NCBI GenBank assembly: GCA_002448715.1
Contig: DJZU01000033.1
Coordinates: 1 to 25,715, forward strand
Source of the DNA: Candidatus Neomicrothrix sp. UBA6944
Lineage (GTDB): Bacteria > Actinomycetota > Acidimicrobiia > Acidimicrobiales > Poriferisodalaceae
Length of the DNA: 25,715 bases
Direction: 5' to 3'
Shown here in pieces: positions 14,500 through 22,362 of this stretch (position 1 is its first letter; every line of letters starts with the position of its first letter). Under the pieces are notes generated by a model that saw only the letters and a program-made list of their open reading frames with translations, searched no databases and had not been told where the DNA came from. Both the position numbers and the translations under genes were made by a program.

Positions 14500-15822
14500 T
14501 TGACCCATCTCATGAAGCATGCTGGAGTCATGGGTACAGCCTTAATGACCGACCTCTACGAGTTGACCATGCTCGACGCTGCGCTGCGGTCCGGGGTGGC
14601 CTCTCGTCAGGCCACCTTTGAAGTTTTTGCTCGACGGCTGCCACAAGGACGCGGATACGGTGTCGTCGCTGGACCCGGGCGTCTGGCGGAACAACTTGCC
14701 CTTTTCCAATTCTCAGCTGATCAAATTGACTATCTAGCTGGCTTGGGTCGCTTCAGCGACGAACTCTTTGAACATCTTGAAACTTTCAGATTCGAAGGCG
14801 AAGTGTGGAGTTATCGCGAAGGCGACCTCTATGTCCCAGGAAGCCCCGTACTTCGAGTCGATTGTTCATTCGGAGCTGGGTTGCTCCTTGAAACTTTGGT
14901 GTTATCGGTTCTCAACCATGACTGTGCAGTTGCGTCTGCAGCCGCGCGTATGCACGATGCCGCCAATGGTCGACATCTAATCGAGATGGGGGGTCGGAGA
15001 ACCCATGAAGAGGCAGCGGTCGCCGCGGCTAGAGCGGCTTGGCTCGTCGGTTTCAACACCACGTCAAACATGGAGGCTGGCATACGTTTTGGTGTACCAA
15101 CGGCCGGGACGTCAGCTCACGCGTTCACCTTGGCACATGATGACGAAGAGTCTGCGTTTGAGGCACAAATAGAAGCTCACGGACTTGAAACCACACTGTT
15201 GGTCGACACCTACGAAATAGACACAGGCATCGACCGAGCGTTGGCTGCTGCTAAACGACTCGGTGGAGTCCCTGGCGCCATTCGCATCGATTCAGGCGAC
15301 CTGGCAAAAGAAGCCCTACGCGCTCGAAAGAAGCTCGACGACAATGGAGCAGAGTCGACTCGGATTGTGGTTTCAGGAGACCTTGACGAATACCGAATCG
15401 CTGAACTGGCCAATCATCCCATTGATGGCTACGGAGTTGGAACCCAACTGGTGGTTGGCTCAGGTCACGCTACGGCAGGCATGGTTTATAAATTAGTAGC
15501 CGTCGCGCGTAGATCAGGAACATATGAACCGGTAGTGCCGGTAGCAAAATCATCGGAAGGTAAGGCCACCCGAGGAGGGGTGGTGAGGCCGTATCGAATT
15601 GTTGACAATGGGGAAGCAGTCGACGAAGTTCTTGTCCAGCATGATCGCCCTGGGCCTCCCGACGCTCGAGCACTGCATGTCCCTCTCTTTCGCGCTTCTG
15701 GTCCTGCTTACCCATACAGCCTTGAAGATGATCGAACTTTCCACCTGCGGGTCCGAAACGAACTTCCCCTTTCGATGCGAGAGCTTGATGCTGAACCGCT
15801 GTTCGAGGCCCGAACCCTATGA
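14500..15822 (+). CDS. pncB: Nicotinate phosphoribosyltransferase
   Basis: Converts nicotinate and PRPP to nicotinate mononucleotide with ATP hydrolysis, the entry step of the Preiss-Handler NAD salvage route. The N-terminal MTDLYELTM and FEVFARRLP are characteristic, followed by GTSAHAFTLAHDDE, LLVDTYEIDTG and AIRIDSGDL, the last being the PRPP/phosphate-binding region. With 440 residues it is of family length. The start is uncertain: TTG 14500, ATG 14512 and ATG 14530 are all in frame and none has a well-spaced ribosome binding site; the conserved region begins right after 14530. The gene ends convergent with the AcoX-like kinase gene. Confidence 0.93.
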   Translation: MTHLMKHAGVMGTALMTDLYELTMLDAALRSGVASRQATFEVFARRLPQGRGYGVVAGPGRLAEQLALFQFSADQIDYLAGLGRFSDELFEHLETFRFEGEVWSYREGDLYVPGSPVLRVDCSFGAGLLLETLVLSVLNHDCAVASAAARMHDAANGRHLIEMGGRRTHEEAAVAAARAAWLVGFNTTSNMEAGIRFGVPTAGTSAHAFTLAHDDEESAFEAQIEAHGLETTLLVDTYEIDTGIDRALAAAKRLGGVPGAIRIDSGDLAKEALRARKKLDDNGAESTRIVVSGDLDEYRIAELANHPIDGYGVGTQLVVGSGHATAGMVYKLVAVARRSGTYEPVVPVAKSSEGKATRGGVVRPYRIVDNGEAVDEVLVQHDRPGPPDARALHVPLFRASGPAYPYSLEDDRTFHLRVRNELPLSMRELDAEPLFEARTL

Positions 15823-15879
15823 AGTGGGCTCTAAGCGTTGGTATGCGGCATCGTCAAAAAACTGACTCTCACTAGTGCA

Positions 15880-16872
15880 TTATGTGAGGACAAAAACTCC
15901 TTCAGAAGCAGCCACCTCGAGCGTGCGGCCGACGTCGACCACTCTCGGTCCATCGCGACGAACGACTGCGCTAACAGCGGTATTGGCTTGAATCTGGTGC
16001 TCTCGGTCACCGTCAAAAGCAAGAGTTGAAGGACCGATGAGTTCGATCTCTTCTTTGAGATCGATTCGTTCTACCTCGAGAACCGGAACTTGCTGATATA
16101 AACCCGGAGCTATCGGCGCATTGGTCAATGCTCCGCCCGCGCCGCAGGTCACCAGGATCGCAGCATCGTCTTGAGGAAGACACAGCGCATGTAGGCCCGC
16201 CACAGATGAAACACCGATCGTGTCAGGCCTCGCCGAAGACACCACTAGCTGGCGCAAGTTATTTGGGTCAACAGGCATCCGGTTGCCAACGAAATCGTTA
16301 GCGAGCGTAGCTGCGTCGATAAGAGCCACATCCTCCGAACCATCGGCCAAGGTCAAATGAATCATCTTAGATCTGGGCGCCACAGCGTCTTCGTCAGCTT
16401 TTTGGGTAGCTACCAATCCGGCTGCTGCTCCCGCTACGGTCGGTTCGACGAGGGACGGAAAAACATTATTTGTGCCAGTGGACATCGGTACCAACGTCGC
16501 GTCGGGCCATACGCGCGCAATGGTTCGGTTTGTGCCATCGCCTCCCAACGTAATCACGACTTTAATCCCGCGGTCTCTCATCGCTAGGGCTGCGCGCACC
16601 GTGTCTGTGGGGTCAACCCGCGCTCCGACGTCAAGAATCTCCAACTCAGCCTGTACCGGCAGGTCTGTTAGAGCACCACTAGCAATCCCGAATGGCTCCT
16701 TCATGGCCACGATATGTGTAGCTCCTCCGGCCACCGCACCAATAACGGCACGCGCAATTCGGTTTCGTTTGTCCTCAGCACTAGAGATTCCTCCACGTGC
16801 AGCGACACGACGGATGTCACGTCCCGATACAGGGTTGGCAATTATCCCAACAGTCATTGACTGATCCGTCAC
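15880..16872 (-). CDS. ATP-NAD kinase-like / AcoX family protein
   Basis: A 330-residue protein of the NAD kinase/diacylglycerol kinase superfamily. IIANPVSGRDIRR at 10-22 and the nucleotide-binding LGGDGTNR at 109-116 are clear, and STGTNNVFP follows near 140. NPxSGxDIRR with a long C-terminal beta domain is the AcoX-like branch rather than the housekeeping NAD kinase. AcoX proteins were named from acetoin catabolism clusters and their reaction is unsettled. No acetoin genes are here; the neighbours are pncB (convergent) and thiD (divergent). GTG 16872 is supported by a -10-like TAATGT 6 nt upstream; ATG 16857 is an alternative. Confidence 0.82.
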   Translation of the reverse strand: MTDQSMTVGIIANPVSGRDIRRVAARGGISSAEDKRNRIARAVIGAVAGGATHIVAMKEPFGIASGALTDLPVQAELEILDVGARVDPTDTVRAALAMRDRGIKVVITLGGDGTNRTIARVWPDATLVPMSTGTNNVFPSLVEPTVAGAAAGLVATQKADEDAVAPRSKMIHLTLADGSEDVALIDAATLANDFVGNRMPVDPNNLRQLVVSSARPDTIGVSSVAGLHALCLPQDDAAILVTCGAGGALTNAPIAPGLYQQVPVLEVERIDLKEEIELIGPSTLAFDGDREHQIQANTAVSAVVRRDGPRVVDVGRTLEVAASEGVFVLT

Positions 16873-16878
16873 GTCTCC

Positions 16879-16884
16879 ACATTA
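16879..16884 (-). promoter_or_regulatory. Putative -10 element (TAATGT) for a leaderless AcoX-like gene
   Basis: On the minus strand TAATGT, a TANNNT match, lies 6 nt before GTG 16872. That spacing would place the transcription start at the start codon. No -35 is evident. GGAG in the spacer is too close to the codon to act as a normal ribosome binding site. Confidence 0.4.
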
Positions 16885-16921
16885 GGCAAGGAAATGGTGC
16901 TGTATCTGCTACAACAAGCTC

Positions 16922-17740
16922 ATGGCTGAACCACCAGTGGCGCTAACAATCGCGGGTTCTGATTCAGGAGGTGGTTCGGGTCTCCAAGCAGACCTAAGGA
17001 CGTTCGCCGCTCATTCAGTGCACGGAGTTTGTGCTCTTACAGCCGTATCAGCCCAGAACACAGAAGAACTTCGTTCTGTGTTATCCGTACCGCAGAAAGA
17101 ATTGAAGTCGCAAATTGAAGCCGTATTGGACGACTTTGATGTCAAAGCAGTGAAAACTGGTTTGCTATTTTCTGAGGAGAACATCCGGCTCGTAGCGCAG
17201 ATCGCTAACGAAGGTGCCTTGCCACAGTTGGTGATAGACCCGGTGATAGTCGACCGTCACGGCGAGTTGCTCTACCCGCCAGACCTCATCCGGATCATTC
17301 GTCAAGAATTAATTTCTAGGGCACTGATCGTCACCCCTAATCACCTGGAAGCTATGCATCTGCTAAGTGCCGAACCAACCGATGACATCGACAAGATCTG
17401 TGACGCAGCACTCGAGTTAGCCGCCATGGGGCCAGAAGTTGTTCTCATCACCGGAGGCCGACGAAGCGCAGACTCAATGATTGACGTAATCGCACACCGA
17501 GGCGAGATCATCAAGATTGAATCGGAACGCTACAAAACCAAGAACGTCAGAGGTAGCGGAGACACCCTCTCCGCAGCCATAGCCGCCTCTCTCGCTAAGG
17601 GCCAACCAATAGCTCAGTCAGTACAAAATGCTCAAAGGTTTACCGCGGCAGGGGTTAGAGGTGCCGTTGATTGGAAATTGGGTTCAGGTCAAGGACCCCT
17701 AGATCATCTAGGTCACCGCGGTGACGCCCGCCTAGACTGA
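16922..17740 (+). CDS. thiD: Hydroxymethylpyrimidine/phosphomethylpyrimidine kinase (ThiD), atypical active-site motif
   Basis: Ribokinase-fold kinase of 272 residues that phosphorylates HMP and HMP-phosphate for thiamine synthesis. LTIAGSDSGGGSGLQADLRTF at the N-terminus, AVSAQNT (Gln45 is the pyrimidine-binding Gln), AVKTGLL, VIDPV, TPNHLEA and the ATP-site LITGGRR are family features. The anion-hole motif, normally HGTGC in ThiD, reads RGSGD at 210-214, so the usual Cys is Asp214, as in pyridoxal kinases. Vitamin B6 kinase activity is therefore possible. Neighbours give no other thiamine gene. Its start lies 49 bp from the divergent AcoX-like gene; the acyl-CoA mutase follows 37 nt downstream. 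Confidence 0.85.
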   Translation: MAEPPVALTIAGSDSGGGSGLQADLRTFAAHSVHGVCALTAVSAQNTEELRSVLSVPQKELKSQIEAVLDDFDVKAVKTGLLFSEENIRLVAQIANEGALPQLVIDPVIVDRHGELLYPPDLIRIIRQELISRALIVTPNHLEAMHLLSAEPTDDIDKICDAALELAAMGPEVVLITGGRRSADSMIDVIAHRGEIIKIESERYKTKNVRGSGDTLSAAIAASLAKGQPIAQSVQNAQRFTAAGVRGAVDWKLGSGQGPLDHLGHRGDARLD

Positions 17741-17777
17741 GCATGCTCAAATCTCGATTCGCCTATTGGAGAAAATT

Positions 17778-19421
17778 GTGACGCGAGAGCAATGGCAAGA
17801 GGAATACGAAGCCGGAGAAATCCGCGACGTGGATTACGAAACAATGAGTGGTCTTCCCGTTGACCCCCTATATGCACCCAGGGATAGTGATCCGGCTGAG
17901 TCCATAGGATGGCCTGGACAGTACCCCTATACGCGTGGGGTACATCCCAGTGGGTACCGCGGCCGCTTGTGGACCATGCGAATGTTTGCTGGCTTCGGCA
18001 CTCCGGAGGATACAAACACCAGATTTAAAGAAATCCTTTCAGCTGGCGGCGGCGGTCTGTCAACGGCCTTTGACATGCCGACTCTCATGGGTCTCGATAG
18101 CGACGATGTGCTCTCGGTAGGAGAGGTAGGACGTTGCGGCGTTGCGGTCGACAGCATCGAAGACATGCGCCTTCTGTATAACGAGATTGACCTTGAAAAG
18201 ACCACGACTTCCATGACCATCAACGCTCCGGCAGCACCGATCTGGGCGATGTTTGTTGCCAATGCGGAAGAGCAAGGCGCCGCTAGAAGTCGATTAGGCG
18301 GGACGCTTCAAAACGACATTCTCAAGGAATATCAGGCTCAGAAAGAATGGGTCTTCCCGCCGAGACCCTCGATGCGCCTTGTTGCAGACACCATCGAATT
18401 CGCGAGAAACGAGATGCCTCGATGGAATTCAGTCTCGATCAGTGGCTACCACATTAGAGAAGCAGGATCTACAGCGGCACAGGAACTGGCATTCACCCTT
18501 GCCAACGGTTTTGCTTATGTGGAAGCAGCAAAACAACGAGGTCTAGGAGTTGACGAATTCGCACCCAGACTGAGCTTTTTCTTTAACGCACACATCGACT
18601 TCTTCGAAGAAATAGCCAAATACAGAGCTGCTCGGAGGATCTGGGCCCGATGGATGAAGGACCATTACGGGGCTAAGGACCCAAAGTCAATGATGCTTCG
18701 CTTCCATACCCAAACCGCCGGGGTTTCTCTGACGGCACAACAACCCGAAATCAATGTTGCCAGGACGGCAATAGAGGCCCTTGCTGGGGTTCTCGGCGGC
18801 ACGCAGAGCCTCCACACCAACTCGATGGACGAAGCACTCGCGTTGCCAACTGAGAAAGCGGCACGCATCGCTTTGCGCACCCAACAGGTCATCGCCCACG
18901 AAACAGGTGTGACTGATGTGGTCGACCCGCTGGGCGGGAGCTGGTTTTTGGAAGAACTCACTGACCGTTTAGAAGCTGAAGCAGAATCGATGTTCGCTCA
19001 TATTGCCGAAACTGGTAACGGCTCAATGCTTGAAGGAGCATTCGAATTGATTGACGAAGGTTGGTACCAGGGCAACATCGCAGACGCGGCATACGAATTC
19101 GAAAAGAAAATAAACGCTGGCCGACGGATTGTGGTTGGGGTCAACGACTTCACTGAAGGAAACGAAGAAGATCAAATCGAGTTGCTGAAAATCACCAACG
19201 AAGATGAACAACGGCAGATCAAGAATCTCCAGGCAGTGAAGAGCGACCGAGACCAACAAGCCGTTGATAATGCACTAGTCGCTCTCAGTCGAGCCGCTGA
19301 GACCGATGCAAACTTGATGCTGCCCCTCATCGACACCGTAAGAACGCGGGCGACTGTAGGAGAGATCATGAACACGCTCGCAGATGTTTTTGGGCGCTAC
19401 CAAGAGAAGCCATTTATTTGA
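17778..19421 (+). CDS. icmA: Acyl-CoA mutase large subunit, isobutyryl-CoA mutase-like (methylmalonyl-CoA mutase family)
   Basis: Adenosylcobalamin-dependent mutase TIM-barrel subunit of 547 residues, without the fused B12-binding domain. GGGGLSTAFDMPTLMG, SVSISGYHIREAGSTAAQE, LSFFFNAHIDFFEEIAK, RFHTQTAGVSLTAQQP and DPLGGSW are family hallmarks. Known specificity positions can be read: the Tyr89 of methylmalonyl-CoA mutase is Phe70 here (MRMFAGFG), and Arg207 is Gln188 (QKEWVFPP), exactly 118 residues apart as in the family; catalytic His is 225. Phe/Gln is the isobutyryl-CoA mutase pair, which would interconvert isobutyryl- and butyryl-CoA. GTG 17778 is chosen over TTG 17766 because GGAG lies 6 nt upstream. 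No small cobalamin-binding subunit lies in the window. Confidence 0.88.
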   Translation: MTREQWQEEYEAGEIRDVDYETMSGLPVDPLYAPRDSDPAESIGWPGQYPYTRGVHPSGYRGRLWTMRMFAGFGTPEDTNTRFKEILSAGGGGLSTAFDMPTLMGLDSDDVLSVGEVGRCGVAVDSIEDMRLLYNEIDLEKTTTSMTINAPAAPIWAMFVANAEEQGAARSRLGGTLQNDILKEYQAQKEWVFPPRPSMRLVADTIEFARNEMPRWNSVSISGYHIREAGSTAAQELAFTLANGFAYVEAAKQRGLGVDEFAPRLSFFFNAHIDFFEEIAKYRAARRIWARWMKDHYGAKDPKSMMLRFHTQTAGVSLTAQQPEINVARTAIEALAGVLGGTQSLHTNSMDEALALPTEKAARIALRTQQVIAHETGVTDVVDPLGGSWFLEELTDRLEAEAESMFAHIAETGNGSMLEGAFELIDEGWYQGNIADAAYEFEKKINAGRRIVVGVNDFTEGNEEDQIELLKITNEDEQRQIKNLQAVKSDRDQQAVDNALVALSRAAETDANLMLPLIDTVRTRATVGEIMNTLADVFGRYQEKPFI

Positions 19422-19497
19422 ACTCGACGGAGCGTTCCATGTGTGCATCAGATGAGGAGTAGTGTCAACCCAACCGAGCTGGGGTGACCAGGAAATA

Positions 19498-20013
19498 ATG
19501 CAGCTGTTAAGAACACCACGATTGATCTGGGCGCTGCTCGCAATCGTCGCGTTTACTGTGGCGTGTGGCGGAGGTCAAGATCAGACGCACCTGGAACGAG
19601 AACTTCAAGATAAGGCAGGAAGCGACATCCTCCCAGTTGAACTCGGGCTAGTTGACTGCCCGGAAGACATAGTAGAAACACCTGAGTCAGTGTTCATCTG
19701 CGCCAGCGAAGTCGCGGGCCAATACTACGAACTCCAAGTTCGGATCATTGATGCCCAAGGACAATACAACTACGTGCACAAACACCATCCGCTGCAACTG
19801 GTCAACACCGAAGCGCTTCTTGCGAGCGAAGTTACCTACGAAGTTGGCTTTGATGTGATGGTCGACTGTGGTGACGACGAATATTTGGTTGCCCCGATTG
19901 GAAGTTCCTTCAACTGTGTTGCTACCCGCGTAGACAGCGGCGCCCAAGCCACTATTGAAGTGCGACTTGAGGACGACAAGGGCAGGTTGAAGTGGAAGCT
20001 TGTCCGAACATGA
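19498..20013 (+). CDS. Putative lipoprotein with two DUF4333-like repeats
   Basis: A 171-residue exported protein. Residues 1-23 form a lipoprotein signal: basic start (LLRTPR), hydrophobic core and lipobox TVAC with Cys23, then GGGQDQ. The mature part has two similar units of about 50 residues, each with Asp-Cys near its start, a Phe-x-Cys about 15-20 residues on and a run of beta-strand ending in a Gly-rich turn (first near VDCPED to FICASE, second near VDCGDD to FNCVAT). This two-Cys pattern resembles DUF4333 domains of actinobacterial lipoproteins. GTG 19462 opens the same frame, but ATG 19498 gives a proper signal peptide. Function unknown. Confidence 0.7.
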   Translation: MQLLRTPRLIWALLAIVAFTVACGGGQDQTHLERELQDKAGSDILPVELGLVDCPEDIVETPESVFICASEVAGQYYELQVRIIDAQGQYNYVHKHHPLQLVNTEALLASEVTYEVGFDVMVDCGDDEYLVAPIGSSFNCVATRVDSGAQATIEVRLEDDKGRLKWKLVRT

Positions 20014-20042
20014 ACCGTCCCTGAGAGTTTCTCCCCTAGACC

Positions 20043-21767
20043 ATGAATCTCCTGGACGTCAGCAATATATCCATGGGATTTCCTAACAAGGACCTCTTTT
20101 CCGAACTTTCCTTTACGGTCAAAGAAGGAGAAAGAGTGGCCGTACTCGGCATAAACGGCGCTGGAAAATCGACCCTCCTAGCGGTTCTTGCAGGTGTCGA
20201 AATTGCGGACCGAGGCCTCATTCGCCGTCGCCAAAATCTCAGGCTGTCGCTGCTTCTGCAACGCCCGAGTCTAGGACACGGAACCGTAGGCGATCTGTTG
20301 GGCGACAGTTGGGAAGCTAAAGCCGCCATGGATCGCTTCGGCTTGACGGGCGTCGCTGAGCGTCCGGTCTCAATTCTGTCGGGAGGCGAACAAAGACGGG
20401 TCGCGCTGGCAATGGCACTCAAAGACAAAAGTGCCGATCTGCTGCTTCTTGATGAGCCAACGAATCACTTGGATTTTCAGGGAATTGAATATCTAGAAGC
20501 TGTCCTTCAAAGCTTTTCTGGCGGCGTGATCTTCGTTTCCCATGATCGACAACTAGTTGAGCAAGTTGCAACCAAGACAGTTGAGCTAACAGCTACTGGC
20601 TCATTTGTAACAGATGGAGGATATGAAGCTCATTTAACGTCTCAGGCCGACCGAAATCGGAAAGCCGAGCGCGATGAGGCGACCAGACTCACTCTTGCGC
20701 GCAAAGAATTAGCATGGCTACAAAGAGGGGCTCGTGCTCGACGACGGAAGCCAAAATCGCGATTGGCTGTAGCCCATAAAACACTTCACGTCGATGAAGA
20801 AGATGATGCAAGAGAACGTGCCCTCGCTTTAAACGCGTTCGGTCAACAGCGTCTAGGCAAGAAAGTGGTCGATATCGAAGAGGTATCCGTCTCCGTCCAA
20901 GGAGAAACCTTGTTGCGGCGTGTCACCCTGAAGCTTGCACCCAACGAGCGTTTAGGTATCGTCGGCCCTAATGGCTCAGGCAAGTCAACCTTTTTGAATG
21001 TAATTGCTGGTTATGTGATTCCCGACCAAGGCACGGTGGATTATGGGTCCACCGTACGCGTCGGATACTTCGATCAAATGGGAGAGTCACTTGATCAGGA
21101 ACTAACAGTTGAGGAAGTGATCGCCGGCCCAGGATCGCGTTTAGACCACAACCAGTCAGCGTTATTGCGCCAATTCTGGTTCGAATCCGCCACCCATCGC
21201 GCTCGCATAGAAACTCTTTCGGGAGGCGAACAGAGACGACTTCAGTTACTGGCAGTTCTCGCGGAGGAACCGAACGTGCTTCTGTTAGATGAACCAACAA
21301 ACGACCTCGACATAGACACGCTTCGGGCACTCGAGGGTTGGCTTGATGACTTTAAAGGAGCTCTTGTCGTAGTCAGCCACGACCGCGTATTCCTCGAGCG
21401 AGTCGCTGAACACGTGGCTGCCATCGGCGAAGAGGGCCTCATCCCCTTAGGTTTGGGGGAGGCGGTATGGGAGGGTTCGAAAAACGACTCGCCGAGCCTA
21501 AAGCGGAGCGCCCCAAGTCGCGTCAAGAGAAACACCCCATCGGGAAGGTCGATGTCAACGCTGCGACATCTCCTCAGCGATGTCGAAGGGAAACTTGAAA
21601 ACTGTGAGACACAGCGTGACGAATACGCATCATTGCTCGATGACAAAGAGTTGTCCTACGAATCTCGTCAAGAAATCTCCGAGTTGCTCGCGACGACACT
21701 TGAGCTCCTAAAGCAAGCAGAGCAAAGATGGCTTGAGATATCAGAAGAGATGGAGAGACGCGCGTAA
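20043..21767 (+). CDS. ABC-F family ATPase, Uup-like
   Basis: A 574-residue protein with two ABC ATPase domains and no membrane segment. Domain 1: Walker A GINGAGKST (36-44), LSGGEQRRVALA and LLLLDEPTNHLD. Linker of about 80 residues includes WLQRGARARRRKPKSR, the Uup-type P-site-tRNA interaction region. Domain 2: GPNGSGKST, LSGGEQRRLQLLA and LLLDEPTNDLD. A C-terminal acidic and Glu-rich coiled coil (roughly 505-574) matches the Uup C-terminal domain that binds DNA or ribosomes. ABC-F proteins act on the ribosome E site, in translation control or antibiotic protection. Uup-like rather than an antibiotic-specific type is the best reading. ATG 20043; a small membrane gene follows. Confidence 0.9.
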   Translation: MNLLDVSNISMGFPNKDLFSELSFTVKEGERVAVLGINGAGKSTLLAVLAGVEIADRGLIRRRQNLRLSLLLQRPSLGHGTVGDLLGDSWEAKAAMDRFGLTGVAERPVSILSGGEQRRVALAMALKDKSADLLLLDEPTNHLDFQGIEYLEAVLQSFSGGVIFVSHDRQLVEQVATKTVELTATGSFVTDGGYEAHLTSQADRNRKAERDEATRLTLARKELAWLQRGARARRRKPKSRLAVAHKTLHVDEEDDARERALALNAFGQQRLGKKVVDIEEVSVSVQGETLLRRVTLKLAPNERLGIVGPNGSGKSTFLNVIAGYVIPDQGTVDYGSTVRVGYFDQMGESLDQELTVEEVIAGPGSRLDHNQSALLRQFWFESATHRARIETLSGGEQRRLQLLAVLAEEPNVLLLDEPTNDLDIDTLRALEGWLDDFKGALVVVSHDRVFLERVAEHVAAIGEEGLIPLGLGEAVWEGSKNDSPSLKRSAPSRVKRNTPSGRSMSTLRHLLSDVEGKLENCETQRDEYASLLDDKELSYESRQEISELLATTLELLKQAEQRWLEISEEMERRA

Positions 21768-21776
21768 CTGCTCCGC

Positions 21777-21782
21777 TACTCT
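21777..21782 (+). promoter_or_regulatory. Putative -10 element (TACTCT) for a leaderless transcript
   Basis: TACTCT matches TANNNT and ends 7 nt before ATG 21790 of the small membrane gene, in the 22-nt gap after the ABC-F gene. The gap has no Shine-Dalgarno sequence. This would give the membrane protein and acetyltransferase pair its own promoter. Confidence 0.4.
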
Positions 21783-21789
21783 GCCCCCT

Positions 21790-21927
21790 ATGAGCCGACG
21801 TACACACGACCACAACGGCGAATTGCGACCGTTACGGCATAGGCGCCCCATAGTTCATTGGACGGCGGTCATCGTGTCGGCAGCGATGGTGTTGGCTGGA
21901 TTTTCAGCGCTGGTTGCTGCGTTATGA
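21790..21927 (+). CDS. Small single-span membrane protein
   Basis: A 45-residue protein with a basic, His/Arg-rich N-terminal half (MSRRTHDHNG, then RPLRHRRP) and one hydrophobic helix at about 21-44. The topology is probably N-in. No family is recognised. Its stop overlaps the start of the acetyltransferase gene as ATGA, which supports it being translated. The frame is open further upstream into the ABC-F gene, but ATG 21790 follows a -10-like box at leaderless distance and gives a sensible membrane protein. Confidence 0.55.
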   Translation: MSRRTHDHNGELRPLRHRRPIVHWTAVIVSAAMVLAGFSALVAAL

Positions 21928-22358
21928 GCGAGATACAGGCTGCTTCTTTCCCTGAACTATCGACGGAGCGTCTCTACAGCATCTTGCGCTTACGAGTCGA
22001 AGTCTTCGTCGTAGAACAAGAATGTGCTTACTCTGAAATCGATAATCTCGATGCTCAGGCAACCCATTATTGGATCGACGATGAAGCGGGTATCGCCTCA
22101 TATTTACGGTTGATCCGCGAAGATGGTTGCTACAGGATTGGTCGCGTCGTCACGAGAGTGGATGTTCGATCCAAAGGGCTGAGCAAGCGATTAATTGACC
22201 ACGTCATGAGCGTCACCGAAGGACCCTGGGTGCTTTCTGCACAGTCGTACCTGCACGATTGGTACACCGAACTTGGTTTCTCCCAGACCGGGCCTGAATT
22301 CCTAGAAGACGGCATTCCTCATATCCCTATGTTGAGAGATCCGAATAGCCGGGTTTGA
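21924..22358 (+). CDS. GNAT acetyltransferase, ElaA-like
   Basis: A 144-residue GNAT-fold protein of the ElaA family. LRLRVEVFVVEQECAY at 21-36 with the following DNLDAQATHYW is nearly diagnostic. IGRVVTRVDVRSKGLSKRLI is the acetyl-CoA-binding region, and SYLHDWYTELGF plus FLEDGIPHIPM close the protein. The acceptor substrate of ElaA proteins is not firmly known. The frame opens at 21858, but ATG 21924 overlaps the stop of the small membrane gene and matches homologue length. It runs into acuI tail to tail with only 4 nt between them and no terminator. Confidence 0.88.
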   Translation: MSEIQAASFPELSTERLYSILRLRVEVFVVEQECAYSEIDNLDAQATHYWIDDEAGIASYLRLIREDGCYRIGRVVTRVDVRSKGLSKRLIDHVMSVTEGPWVLSAQSYLHDWYTELGFSQTGPEFLEDGIPHIPMLRDPNSRV

Positions 22359-22362
22359 TTTA

